Assembly (NCBI GenBank): GCA_041608775.1
Contig: JBFISC010000012.1
Span: 1-28,266 of the forward strand
Length of the DNA: 28,266 nt
Reading direction: 5' to 3'
Source of the DNA: UBA7803 sp041608775
GTDB lineage: Bacteria > Pseudomonadota > Gammaproteobacteria > Pseudomonadales > Azotimanducaceae
The position numbers and the translations under genes are program-made. How positions within the stretch are numbered: position 1 is the first letter of the stretch; each line of letters starts with the position of its first letter. Shown in pieces: positions 1-7,887 of this stretch. The notes under the pieces were generated by a model. That model saw only the letters and a list, made by a program, of their open reading frames with translations, ran no database searches and was not told where the DNA came from.

Positions 1-1047
<1,047 letters not shown>

Positions 1048-1129
1048 GTCACTGTTCTCCAGAATCGTTCGTGTGGTCCGACAACCGCGTCCGGGTTCGA
1101 GCGCGACGTCACGACCGTGATTACCCGCA

Positions 1130-1156
1130 ATATCTGTCCGCCGCGGCGGCTTTCAA
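1130..1156 (-). promoter_or_regulatory. Putative heat-shock promoter of dnaK
   Basis: On the minus strand TTGAAA (1156-1151), preceded by GGGG, is followed after 15 bases by AGATAT (1135-1130). TTGAAA matches the sigma32 -35 consensus (CTTGAAA). The -10 part matches less well, and a sigma70 reading (GATATT after 16 bases) is also possible. The same GGGGTTGAAW...AGATAT pattern recurs upstream of grpE. The spacer holds the perfect palindrome CCGCCGCGGCGG (1138-1149). No CIRCE element is visible. Confidence 0.5.
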
Positions 1157-1174
1157 CCCCGCGGCGCCGAATTT

Positions 1175-1759
1175 CTAGCCGGCGGCCTTCGCCACCACCA
1201 CCTTCGCCGCCCGCACCACCCTGCCATTCAGCAGATAGCCCGCCTGCATTACCTCGAGCACCGAATTCGGCTCGGCGTGGGCGCTCGGGACCATGGTCAT
1301 GGCCTCGTGCACCTGGGGATCGAAGGGCTCGCCGGTGGGATCGATACGCTCGATGCCATGCTTCTCGAGCACGGACAGGAAAAGCTTCAACGACAGCTCC
1401 ACGCCCTCGGCGATGGGGCCCGCACCCTCGGCCTGGCCGGCGACTTCCACGGCCTTTTCCAGGCTGTCGACGACGGGGAGCAGATCGGCGCTGAACTTCT
1501 CCAGCGCGTACTTGTGCGCATTTTCCACGTCCCGACCGGCCCTTCGGCGGGTGTTCTCGGCCTCCGCCTGAGCCCTCAGCGCCTGATCACGATAGCTGTC
1601 CGCCTGCTGCTGCAGCTCGGCGATGCGGGCTTCGAGCCCCTCGGGCGTGGCCGGGCCGGCCTCGGCGGCCGTTGCGGGCTGACCATCGCGACCGTCGTCT
1701 CCCGGCCCCGGCTCGGGGATCTCCGCGGGCGGCCGGTTGCCGTCGTCCTGCTCGGCCAT
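1175..1759 (-). CDS. grpE: Nucleotide exchange factor GrpE
   Basis: Cytoplasmic co-chaperone that releases ADP from DnaK. The 194 residues match the usual GrpE length of about 190-200. The N-terminal ~40 residues are acidic and Pro/Gly-rich (disordered). A long helical coiled-coil follows with the conserved stretch RAQAEAENTRRRAGRDVENA and KFSADLLPVVDSLEKA. The C-terminal beta-wing contains EPFDPQVHEAMTMVP and ends GRVVRAAKVVVAKA. The start ATG at 1759 has a GGAGA ribosome site. It lies between hrcA and dnaK on the same strand, 110 bp after hrcA and 127 bp before dnaK. Both gaps hold promoter-like elements, so the cluster need not be one simple operon. Confidence 0.97.
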   Translation of the reverse strand: MAEQDDGNRPPAEIPEPGPGDDGRDGQPATAAEAGPATPEGLEARIAELQQQADSYRDQALRAQAEAENTRRRAGRDVENAHKYALEKFSADLLPVVDSLEKAVEVAGQAEGAGPIAEGVELSLKLFLSVLEKHGIERIDPTGEPFDPQVHEAMTMVPSAHAEPNSVLEVMQAGYLLNGRVVRAAKVVVAKAAG

Positions 1760-1788
1760 GGGATCTGCTCTCCAGATTCAATACACCT

Positions 1789-1816
1789 AAAACCCACCGG
1801 GAGCCGCTGCTCCCGG
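1789..1816 (-). terminator. Hairpin plus T-run between hrcA and grpE
   Basis: On the minus strand an 8-bp perfect stem (CCGGGAGC/GCTCCCGG, loop of four, 1816-1797) is followed by TGGGTTTT (1796-1789). It looks like an intrinsic terminator for transcripts reading through hrcA. It also lies only a few bases downstream of the predicted grpE transcription start (about 1821), so on grpE mRNA it could act as a 5'-terminal stabilising hairpin instead. Confidence 0.5.
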
Positions 1817-1827
1817 GGCCCTCCGGG

Positions 1828-1856
1828 ATATCTGGGGGAGACGGCGGGGAATTCAA
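1828..1856 (-). promoter_or_regulatory. Putative heat-shock (sigma32-type) promoter of grpE
   Basis: On the minus strand TTGAAT (1856-1851), preceded by GGGG, is followed after 13 bases by CCCCAGATAT (1837-1828). This resembles the sigma32 arrangement CTTGAAA-N13/14-CCCCATNT. It is a better -10 match than the dnaK copy. It sits between the hrcA stop codon and the grpE ribosome site. Confidence 0.5.
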
Positions 1857-1869
1857 CCCCGGCCCTAGT

Positions 1870-2910
1870 TCAGGCGCGGTCCATGGCCGCACCCAGCACC
1901 CGGGCGGTGACGTCCACCACCGGAATCACCTCCTGGTATGCCATCCGGGTCGGACCCACCACGCCCAGGACGCCGGCCAGCTGACCGTTCACTTGGTACG
2001 AGGCGGTTACCAGGCTCAGGTCGTCGAGCAGCTGGTAGCCGGACTCCTCGCCGATAAACAGCTGGATGCCATGGCTGTCCAGGCAGCGGTCCAGAAGGTG
2101 CAGGATGCCGCCTTTACGGGAAAAAGCGTCAAACAGTTTGCGTACCTGCTCCACGTCACCGAAGTCCAGCAGATTCGTCTGGCCTGCCACCACCAGCCCC
2201 TCGTCGCTGTCGTCGCCGGCCTCAAAAGCCCTGCTGGCAACATCCAGGGCCGTCTGCATCAGGCTGTCCATGCGGTCCTTGTCGGCCTGCATGCTCGCCA
2301 GCAGCGCTTCCCGCACCCGCATCAGGGACAGCCCGCCGAACTCGCGGTTGATGAGGGTCGCGGCCCGATTCAGCTCCGCCTCGTCATACTCGCGATCCGT
2401 GTGGATCACCCGGTTCTGCACCTCGCGGTCGTTCAGCACCAGGATTACCAGTACCCGGCTGCCGGACAGCGGCAGGAACTCCACGTGCCGCAGCGCGACC
2501 TGATCCCGGCGCGGCAGCGTGATCAGGCAGGTCATGTGGGTCAGGTGGGACAGCGCTTTCGATGCGGATTCCACCAGCTCTTTCGGCGACAGGTCGGGAT
2601 CCAGCTCGCCGCGCAGCCGGGTTACCTGGGCTTCGTCCAGGGGTTCGACCCGCAGCAGGCTGTCGACGAAGAACCGCAGCCCGCGATGGGTCGGGATCTT
2701 GCCCGCCGACGTGTGCGGCGACCGCACCAGCCCCTGGGCCTCCAGGTCGGACAGGATGTTCCTAACGGTGGCCGGACTCACTTCCACACCGGGCTGGGTT
2801 GCGAGCATCCGGGACGGTACCGGGGTGCCGTCGGAGATGTATTGCTCCACCAGCAGCTTGAAGACGAGCTGCGCACGCTCGTCGAGGAGATCTTCCGCTT
2901 GCTTTCTCAT
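1870..2910 (-). CDS. hrcA: Heat-inducible transcription repressor HrcA
   Basis: Repressor that in other bacteria binds CIRCE operators of chaperonin genes and depends on GroEL for folding. About 346 residues, the normal length. The N-terminal winged helix is clear: VFKLLVEQYISDGTPVPSRM then VSPATVRNILSDLEAQGLV and the wing SPHTSAGKIPTHRGLRFFVD. The central GAF-like and dimerisation parts follow, ending GVLGVVGPTRMAYQEVIPVV. A TTG two codons upstream (2916) is the other possible start; I chose ATG 2910. It is the first gene of the chaperone cluster and divergent from recN. No CIRCE-type inverted repeat (TTAGCACTC-N9-GAGTGCTAA) was found near hrcA, grpE or dnaK, so its target is probably elsewhere, for example groESL. 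Confidence 0.96.
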   Translation of the reverse strand: MRKQAEDLLDERAQLVFKLLVEQYISDGTPVPSRMLATQPGVEVSPATVRNILSDLEAQGLVRSPHTSAGKIPTHRGLRFFVDSLLRVEPLDEAQVTRLRGELDPDLSPKELVESASKALSHLTHMTCLITLPRRDQVALRHVEFLPLSGSRVLVILVLNDREVQNRVIHTDREYDEAELNRAATLINREFGGLSLMRVREALLASMQADKDRMDSLMQTALDVASRAFEAGDDSDEGLVVAGQTNLLDFGDVEQVRKLFDAFSRKGGILHLLDRCLDSHGIQLFIGEESGYQLLDDLSLVTASYQVNGQLAGVLGVVGPTRMAYQEVIPVVDVTARVLGAAMDRA

Positions 2911-2935
2911 CGGCAATACAACTTAACTGTCCTGC

Positions 2936-3010
2936 CCGAGTGTACCCTGTCGAGAAGCGCCGCGTGTTCCGGGCACCCCGCGCCCCTCATCCGGCAAGAG
3001 GTACACTCGG
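2936..3010. repeat. Perfect 11-bp inverted repeat in the hrcA-recN divergent region
   Basis: CCGAGTGTACC at 2936-2946 is repeated as its exact reverse complement GGTACACTCGG at 3000-3010, 53 bases apart. Each arm contains TACACT, one change or two from a sigma70 -10 box, pointing outwards: the right arm towards recN, the left arm towards hrcA. It could be a pair of divergent -10 elements or two half-sites of a regulator. Spacing and polarity differ from CIRCE. Confidence 0.55.
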
Positions 3011-3045
3011 AAAACTTATTGACCTTTGCCTCGAATAGTCAAGCT

Positions 3046-4701
3046 ATGGCCAACGCCGTGCTCCGTTCGCTGACGATCCGCGACTTCGCCCTGGTGCCGT
3101 CGCTGGACATCGGCTTCGCCGATGGGCTGACCGTGATTACCGGGGAATCGGGCGCCGGCAAGTCGATCCTGCTGGGCGCCCTGGGCCTGGTGCTCGGCGA
3201 CCGTGCGGCCAGCGATGCGGTCCGTCCCGGCGCAGCCCGGGCCGACATCTGCGCCGAGTTCGACCTGGTCGGACACCCGGCCTCACGGCGACTGCTGGAC
3301 CAGCAGGCACTCCTGGACGCGGAAAGCCCCGGCCGTTGCCTGGTGCGCCGGGTGGTGGGCGCCGACGGCCGGTCCCGGGCATTCATCAACGACACGCCGG
3401 TGACCCTGCAGGTATTGCGGAGCCTGTGCGAAGACCTCATCGACATCCACGGCCAGCACGAGCACCAGCGCCTGACCGAGCCCGCGGTTCAGCTCGCCCT
3501 GCTCGACGACTTCAGCGTGGACCCGGCGCTGCGACGCAACGTGCGGGAGAGTTTCCGGGCCTGGAAACAGGCCGAGCAGGAGGCCGCGGCGCTGGAGTCG
3601 CGGATCACCCTGGGCGAGGACCGGGCCCGCCTGCTCAGCTACCAGCTCGAGGAGCTCGACGCCCTCGGGCTCGCCGAGGGCGAGCTGGAAGCCGTGGAAT
3701 CGGAACACCGGCGCCTGTCCCAGGCTCAGGACCTCCGCGCCACGGTGGCTCGCAGCCTCGAGGCGCTCGAGGATGACCTGTCCCTGGGGCGGGTGCTGCG
3801 CGAGCTTGGCTCCCTGGACGACGACCATCCACGACTGCAGAGCGCCGTGGAGGTGCTGCGCTCCGCCGATGACCTGCTGGGCGACGCGGTGCGGGACCTG
3901 CGCGGCTACGACGAATCCCTGGACCTCGACCCGGAGCGCCTGGCGGCGCTGGAGGAGCGCCTTGCCAGCATTCACGAGGTGGCGCGCAAGCACCGGGTGG
4001 CGCCGGAGCAGCTCGGTGCGCATGCCGGAGCGCTGCGGGAGGAGCTCGACGGCATGTCCACCGACCGCTCAGCCCTGGACTCGCTGCGGGCGGCCGCCGC
4101 CGGTCACGAAGCCGACTTCCGCGAGCGCGCCGCCCGCCTGTCGAAGCAGCGCCGCAAAGGGGCGAAAGCCTTCGCCAGGGCCGTGAGCCGCTGCATCAAC
4201 ACCCTCGGCATCAACGGCGGCGCGCTCGAGGTGCGCTTCGAAGACACGCTCTCGGAGACCGGTCTGGAGAGCGCGGCTTTCCACGTCACCACCAACCCGA
4301 AGTACCCGTCCGGCCCGCTCAACCGGATCGCCTCCGGCGGCGAGCGGGCCCGCATCGGTCTGGCAATTCAGGTGGTGGCTGCGGAGAAATCGGCGATGCC
4401 GTGCCTGGTACTGGATGAAGCCGACGTCGGGGTCGGCGGCACCACGGCAGACGTGGTCGGGCGGCTGCTGCGCGCCCTCGCGGATCACACCCAGGTGATC
4501 TGCGTGACCCACGCTCCCCAGGTCGCCGCGCTGGGCCACAACCACCTGCGGGTGCGCAAGAACGAGCACCAGGACACGCTGATCGACCCGCTGGCCCCGG
4601 ATACCCGGGTGGAGGAGCTGGCGCGCATGCTCGCCGGTGCCGACATCACCGATAAATCCCGCGACTACGCCCGCACCCTGCTCAGCGAAGCTGCCAGGTG
4701 A
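3046..4701 (+). CDS. recN: DNA repair protein RecN
   Basis: SMC-like ATPase acting in the cytoplasm in double-strand break repair. 551 residues, against 553 in E. coli. The Walker A GESGAGKS is at residues 33-40 and GQHEHQRL follows at about residue 138. A long coiled-coil middle region (roughly 150-350) is followed by the ABC signature SGGERARIGLAIQ and the Walker B LVLDEADVGVGG, then CVTHAPQVAALG. The ATG at 3046 gives the conserved RecN N-terminus (LRSLTIRDFALV); the open frame extends much further upstream, but that part is antisense to hrcA. The ribosome site is weak. No E. coli-type LexA box (CTGT-N8-ACAG) was seen upstream. It is followed after 62 bp by bamE. Confidence 0.97.
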   Translation: MANAVLRSLTIRDFALVPSLDIGFADGLTVITGESGAGKSILLGALGLVLGDRAASDAVRPGAARADICAEFDLVGHPASRRLLDQQALLDAESPGRCLVRRVVGADGRSRAFINDTPVTLQVLRSLCEDLIDIHGQHEHQRLTEPAVQLALLDDFSVDPALRRNVRESFRAWKQAEQEAAALESRITLGEDRARLLSYQLEELDALGLAEGELEAVESEHRRLSQAQDLRATVARSLEALEDDLSLGRVLRELGSLDDDHPRLQSAVEVLRSADDLLGDAVRDLRGYDESLDLDPERLAALEERLASIHEVARKHRVAPEQLGAHAGALREELDGMSTDRSALDSLRAAAAGHEADFRERAARLSKQRRKGAKAFARAVSRCINTLGINGGALEVRFEDTLSETGLESAAFHVTTNPKYPSGPLNRIASGGERARIGLAIQVVAAEKSAMPCLVLDEADVGVGGTTADVVGRLLRALADHTQVICVTHAPQVAALGHNHLRVRKNEHQDTLIDPLAPDTRVEELARMLAGADITDKSRDYARTLLSEAAR

Positions 4702-4708
4702 CCGCGCT

Positions 4709-4730
4709 GCCGCCGTCAGCGGCGGCTTCC
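4709..4730 (+). terminator. GC-rich hairpin after recN
   Basis: GCCGCCG (4709-4715), loop TCAG, CGGCGGC (4720-4726), then TTCC. A 7-bp perfect stem just after the recN stop codon. It lacks a real T-run, so it may be only a weak terminator or an mRNA end-stabilising hairpin ahead of bamE. Confidence 0.35.
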
Positions 4731-4763
4731 CTCGCAGCACACCCATGGGTAAGATGCGCCGCC

Positions 4764-5183
4764 ATGCGTACCCTCCTCGTCATCACCGTTGCCGCACTGC
4801 TGCTCAGCGCCTGCAGCGTGCCCAGGATCGGGCTGCCGCGGGTTCACAAGGTCTCGGTGCAGCAGGGCAACGTGATCACCCAGGACATGATCGATCAGCT
4901 GAAGCCGGGCATGACCCGCAGTCAGGTCGCTTACGTCATGGGCGAGCCGGTGTTCCGCAATGCTTTCGACGACAACCGCTGGGACTACATCTACACCCTG
5001 CAGATTCCCGGCTACTACGAAGAGCAGAAGCGGGTGAGCCTGTACTTCGAGAACGAGGTTCTCGCCTACTTCACCGGGGACTACGCACCCACGACGGCCA
5101 GCGGCGCTGGGACCGGCGAATCGGCAGAAGGCTCGGCCGCCACGGCGAGCGCGGACTTGGACGACGCCGACCGCAGCCTGTAG
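4764..5183 (+). CDS. bamE: Outer membrane assembly lipoprotein BamE (SmpA/OmlA)
   Basis: Outer-membrane lipoprotein of the BAM complex, which inserts beta-barrel proteins. 139 residues. The signal peptide MRTLLVITVAALLLSAC ends in a lipobox (LSAC, lipidated Cys17). The conserved BamE fold follows: GNVITQDMIDQLKPGMTRSQ, VAYVMGEPVFRNAF, then the aromatic DDNRWDYIYTLQIPG and RVSLYFENEVLAYFTGD. The ATG at 4764 is chosen because it starts exactly at the lipoprotein signal; a GTG at 4698 overlapping the recN stop would put extra residues before it. The C-terminal ~35 residues are a low-complexity Ala/Gly/Ser/Thr tail. It is convergent with rnfH, only 3 bp apart. Confidence 0.95.
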   Translation: MRTLLVITVAALLLSACSVPRIGLPRVHKVSVQQGNVITQDMIDQLKPGMTRSQVAYVMGEPVFRNAFDDNRWDYIYTLQIPGYYEEQKRVSLYFENEVLAYFTGDYAPTTASGAGTGESAEGSAATASADLDDADRSL

Positions 5184-5186
5184 CCG

Positions 5187-5465
5187 TCAGCGCTGCCGCG
5201 CCCGCCGGCGGCGCGCCTCCCGCGGATCGATCTGCAGCGGCCGGTAGAGCTCCACGCGGTCGCCGGGTTCGAGCTTGCGTTGCCGGGTCACCCGGTCGCC
5301 GAACACGCCCACCGCCACGCTGCCGAGCTCCAGGGTGTCGAACGGCGCGATGCCCGCTACCGCCGCCAGCGCGTCCGCGACCGTGGCACCGTCAGCCAGC
5401 GAGAGCGCTACCCGGTGCTGCCTGCCGGGAAGGGCGTAGACGACCTCGATTTCCATCCTCCCCAT
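5187..5465 (-). CDS. rnfH: RnfH-family ubiquitin-fold protein (RatB/UPF0125)
   Basis: Small cytoplasmic protein of the RnfH (formerly UPF0125, also called RatB) family with a beta-grasp fold; its molecular role is not settled. 92 residues. The family start (MEIEVVYALPGRQHRVAL), DGATVADALAAVAG, the middle VAVGVFGDRVTRQRKLEPGD and RVELYRPLQIDPREARRRRA are all present, with the basic tail typical of the family. Two ATGs are possible, 5465 and 5456; the second gives the more usual family N-terminus. It lies 20 bp downstream of ratA on the same strand, the usual ratA-rnfH pair. Confidence 0.92.
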   Translation of the reverse strand: MGRMEIEVVYALPGRQHRVALSLADGATVADALAAVAGIAPFDTLELGSVAVGVFGDRVTRQRKLEPGDRVELYRPLQIDPREARRRRARQR

Positions 5466-5485
5466 CCCGCCGCAGGACCCGGGCC

Positions 5486-5932
5486 TCAGGAGCGCCCGTA
5501 CAGATCGGTGGCCCGCTGGCTGAACGCGTCGACCATCTGATCGGCGGCCTCTACGAACACGCCGGACAGCGCGCGACCGAACAGCGCCCGAACCCCCGAC
5601 AGCTCGAAGCTCAGGTCCAGCTCGACCTTGCAGCCCTCGTCCGCCCCGAGGGATCTGAAGTGCCAGACCCCCTCGAAGGTACGGAACGGTCCGGAGACTA
5701 GATGCAGCTCGATGCGCTCGTGCGGATGCATGACGTTGCGGGTGGTGAAGCGCTGATGCAGGCCGCGGGCGTCGAGCTTGAGCTCAGCAACCAGCTCGCC
5801 GCGACTTTGCTCGAGTACCGTGGCGTCGCGACACCAGGGCAGAAACTCGGGGTAGCTGGTCACGTCGCAGACCACATCGAACACCCGGGAGACCGGCAGC
5901 GGCAGCAGAGCAGATCGACGGATGGCCGGCAC
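5486..5932 (-). CDS. ratA: RatA-type START/coenzyme Q-binding domain protein
   Basis: Member of the RatA/Coq10 family (polyketide cyclase/START fold). Homologues are described as ribosome-association toxin or as ubiquinone-binding chaperone; the sequence does not decide which. 148 residues, full family length. Conserved features are ALLPLPVSRVFDVVCDVTSY followed by PEFLPWC, then FTTRNVM, the FRTFEGVWHF strand and the C-terminal helix FVEAADQMVDAFSQRATDLYG. The start is GTG at 5932 without a clear ribosome site, 9 bp after the stop codon of the upstream transporter gene, so translation is probably coupled to it. rnfH follows 20 bp downstream. Confidence 0.94.
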   Translation of the reverse strand: MPAIRRSALLPLPVSRVFDVVCDVTSYPEFLPWCRDATVLEQSRGELVAELKLDARGLHQRFTTRNVMHPHERIELHLVSGPFRTFEGVWHFRSLGADEGCKVELDLSFELSGVRALFGRALSGVFVEAADQMVDAFSQRATDLYGRS

Positions 5933-5941
5933 GCGTCGGCT

Positions 5942-7303
5942 TCAGCCCAGCAGGGTGGCGACGAACACGATCGCGACGCCGAGCGGCGCAACCACGCCGC
6001 ACAGCAGCTTCCAGGCGACGTTGACCCAGCCGTCCTGCAGCCCGAGCTGGCTGCCGACCACGGTTTTCGGCAGGCCCCAGGCTGCGAACAGCGCGATGAA
6101 CATCCCGCCGAGCGGCAGCATGATGTTCTGCGAAACGTAGTCGACGAAGTCGAAGAACGTGAGCTCGCCGACGATGTGCATGTCGGCCCAGACGTTGAAC
6201 GACAGCACGGTGCCGATCCCCAGTGCCCAGCTGATGACGCCGAGGGTAATGGCGACCCGCGACCGCTTGGCGTTGTAGGTTTCCACGAGGTAAGCCAGCG
6301 CCGGCTCGGAGATGGAGATTGCCGAAGTGATGGCGGCAAAGCTCACCAGCACGAAAAACAAGGTGCCGAACAACGCCCCCAGGGGCATCTGACCGAACGC
6401 CAGCGGGATGGTCACGAACATGAGCCCCGGCCCCTGTCCAGCCTCCAGCCCGTTGGCGAAAACGATGGGGAATATCGCGAGCCCGGCGGCCACCGCCACG
6501 ACGGTGTCGAGAACCGCAATGATGCCCACGGTGCCGGCGATGGATGTGGAGCTGGGCACATAGGCGCCGTAAGCCATGATCGCGCCCATGCCGAGGCTGA
6601 GGGTGAAGAACGCCTGGCCCATGGCGATGAGGACGGTATCACCCGACACCGTCTCCCAGTTGAATGCGAACATGAAGTTCCAGCCCTGCTCGAAGCCTTC
6701 CGTGGTCACCGAGTACCCCAGCAGCACGAACAGCAGCACGAACAGCAGCGGCATGAACCAGCGGATGGCCGTTTCGAGACCCTTGATGACGCCATGGGCA
6801 ATGATGAACACCGTGGCGGCCATGAACAGGGTCTGCCAGAAAACCAGCCGCCACGGGTCGGCCAGGAACTCATTGAACGTTGCCGCCGCGAACTCCCCCG
6901 TCGCCTGGTGCATGACGCCGGCGGCCATCTGCAGGACGTAGTAGAGGGCCCAGCCGGCTATCACCGTGTAGTAGGACAGGATCAGAAACCCGGCGAGGAC
7001 ACCCATCCAGCCGATAAGCACCCAGGCGGCGTTTCGATGATGCTGCTGCACCAGCGCGCGCATGGTGTTGATGGGGCTCTGACGTCCCTCCCGGCCGATC
7101 AGAACCTCGGCCATCATGATGGGGATGCCCACGAAAGCCACGCAGCCGAGATAGATCAGAACGAAGGCGCCACCGCCGTTCTCGCCGGCAATGTAGGGGA
7201 ACTTCCAGATGTTCCCGAGACCGACAGCGGAACCTGCGGCAGCCAGCACGAACAGCCAGCGACTCGACCACATGCCATGGCGGGATTCGGTGCTGACGGC
7301 CAT
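5942..7303 (-). CDS. Neurotransmitter:sodium symporter (NSS/SNF) family transporter
   Basis: Inner-membrane sodium-coupled symporter of the SNF family (LeuT/TnaT/MhsT fold); bacterial members mostly import amino acids, but the substrate cannot be read from the sequence. 453 residues with 11-12 hydrophobic segments. TM1 carries the family motif AAAGSAVGLGNIWKFPYIAG, which includes unwound-helix and sodium-site residues, followed by ENGGGAFVLIYLG. The TM6-8 region contains QAFFTLSLGMGAIMAYGAYV and SISEPALAYLVET. The ATG at 7303 is chosen because it directly precedes TM1; the open frame upstream is antisense to smpB. It sits between smpB and ratA, which are direct neighbours in many Gammaproteobacteria. 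Confidence 0.93.
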   Translation of the reverse strand: MAVSTESRHGMWSSRWLFVLAAAGSAVGLGNIWKFPYIAGENGGGAFVLIYLGCVAFVGIPIMMAEVLIGREGRQSPINTMRALVQQHHRNAAWVLIGWMGVLAGFLILSYYTVIAGWALYYVLQMAAGVMHQATGEFAAATFNEFLADPWRLVFWQTLFMAATVFIIAHGVIKGLETAIRWFMPLLFVLLFVLLGYSVTTEGFEQGWNFMFAFNWETVSGDTVLIAMGQAFFTLSLGMGAIMAYGAYVPSSTSIAGTVGIIAVLDTVVAVAAGLAIFPIVFANGLEAGQGPGLMFVTIPLAFGQMPLGALFGTLFFVLVSFAAITSAISISEPALAYLVETYNAKRSRVAITLGVISWALGIGTVLSFNVWADMHIVGELTFFDFVDYVSQNIMLPLGGMFIALFAAWGLPKTVVGSQLGLQDGWVNVAWKLLCGVVAPLGVAIVFVATLLG

Positions 7304-7374
7304 GGATCTCCCCAACGCGCGAGTGTTGGCGCCGCATTCTGGCGCAACGCTATAACCGCCACAAGCATCGCCCC

Positions 7375-7380
7375 TATAAT
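7375..7380 (+). promoter_or_regulatory. Perfect TATAAT -10 box directly before smpB
   Basis: TATAAT at 7375-7380 lies 6 bases before the smpB ATG at 7387, so a transcript from it would start at or within a base or two of the start codon. No good -35 hexamer is at 16-18 bases upstream and no ribosome site precedes the ATG. Both facts fit leaderless initiation, but a TATAAC at 7351 with TTGGCG (7326) offers an alternative promoter. Confidence 0.4.
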
Positions 7381-7386
7381 TCCAGC

Positions 7387-7863
7387 ATGGCCAGATCCAA
7401 GAGCAGGAAACCGTCGTCCACGATCGCGCTGAACAAGCGTGCACGTCATGACTACGCTCTCGAGGAACGCTTCGAAGCGGGTCTGGCGCTGGAAGGCTGG
7501 GAGGTCAAGGCGCTGCGCGAGGGTAAGGCTCAGCTGGTGGATTCCTACGTGCTCATCAAGGACGGCGAGGCCTGGCTGCTCGGCGCCACCATCACCCCGC
7601 TGACCAGTGCCTCGACGCACGTGGTCGCGGACCCTCAGCGCACCCGCAAGCTGCTGCTCCACGCCAACGAGATCGCCAGGATCTTCGTCGCTACCCGGCA
7701 GAAGGGCTACGCCTGCATCGCCACGGCCCTGTACTGGAAGGGTCAGCGGGTGAAGTGCGAGGTGGCGCTCGCCAAAGGCAAGAAGCAGCACGACAAACGC
7801 GCTACCGTGAAGGACCGGGAGTGGAGCCGGCAGCGCGAGCGGATTCTCAAGGACGCGGGCTGA
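7387..7863 (+). CDS. smpB: SsrA-binding protein SmpB
   Basis: Cytoplasmic RNA-binding partner of tmRNA in trans-translation, the rescue of stalled ribosomes. 158 residues, usual length. Conserved features: IALNKRARHDYALEERFEAG, LEGWEVKALREGKAQLVDSY, the OB-fold stretch LLLHANEIARI and YWKGQRVKCEVALAKGKKQHDK. The C-terminal basic tail ends KDREWSRQRERILKDAG, which includes the DKR..K.RDW-like region that enters the decoding centre. The start is ATG 7387 with no ribosome site in front, which may mean leaderless translation. ssrA is often next to smpB but is not seen here. It is divergent from the transporter-ratA-rnfH group. Confidence 0.97.
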   Translation: MARSKSRKPSSTIALNKRARHDYALEERFEAGLALEGWEVKALREGKAQLVDSYVLIKDGEAWLLGATITPLTSASTHVVADPQRTRKLLLHANEIARIFVATRQKGYACIATALYWKGQRVKCEVALAKGKKQHDKRATVKDREWSRQRERILKDAG

Positions 7864-7887
7864 GGAAGCGACAGAAGTACGAGCCGC

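Noticed and set aside
2936..3010. Inverted repeat as a CIRCE operator
   Set aside because: Arms run GAGTG then CACTC with a 53-base gap; CIRCE has CACTC then GAGTG with 9 bases.
2917..3045. LexA (SOS) box upstream of recN
   Set aside because: CTGT occurs (2927, 2947) but without the matching ACAG at 8 bases, so no E. coli-type box.
4698..4763. GTG 4698 as the bamE start
   Set aside because: It would place 22 polar residues before a perfect lipoprotein signal that starts at ATG 4764.
5702..7432. Long plus-strand open frame opposite the symporter gene
   Set aside because: His/Gln/Arg-rich translation typical of the antisense of a membrane-protein gene; the minus strand encodes the real protein.
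7864..7887. tmRNA (ssrA) gene next to smpB
   Set aside because: The gap to the convergent ribH is only 24 bp, and no tag-peptide or tRNA-like sequence is seen.
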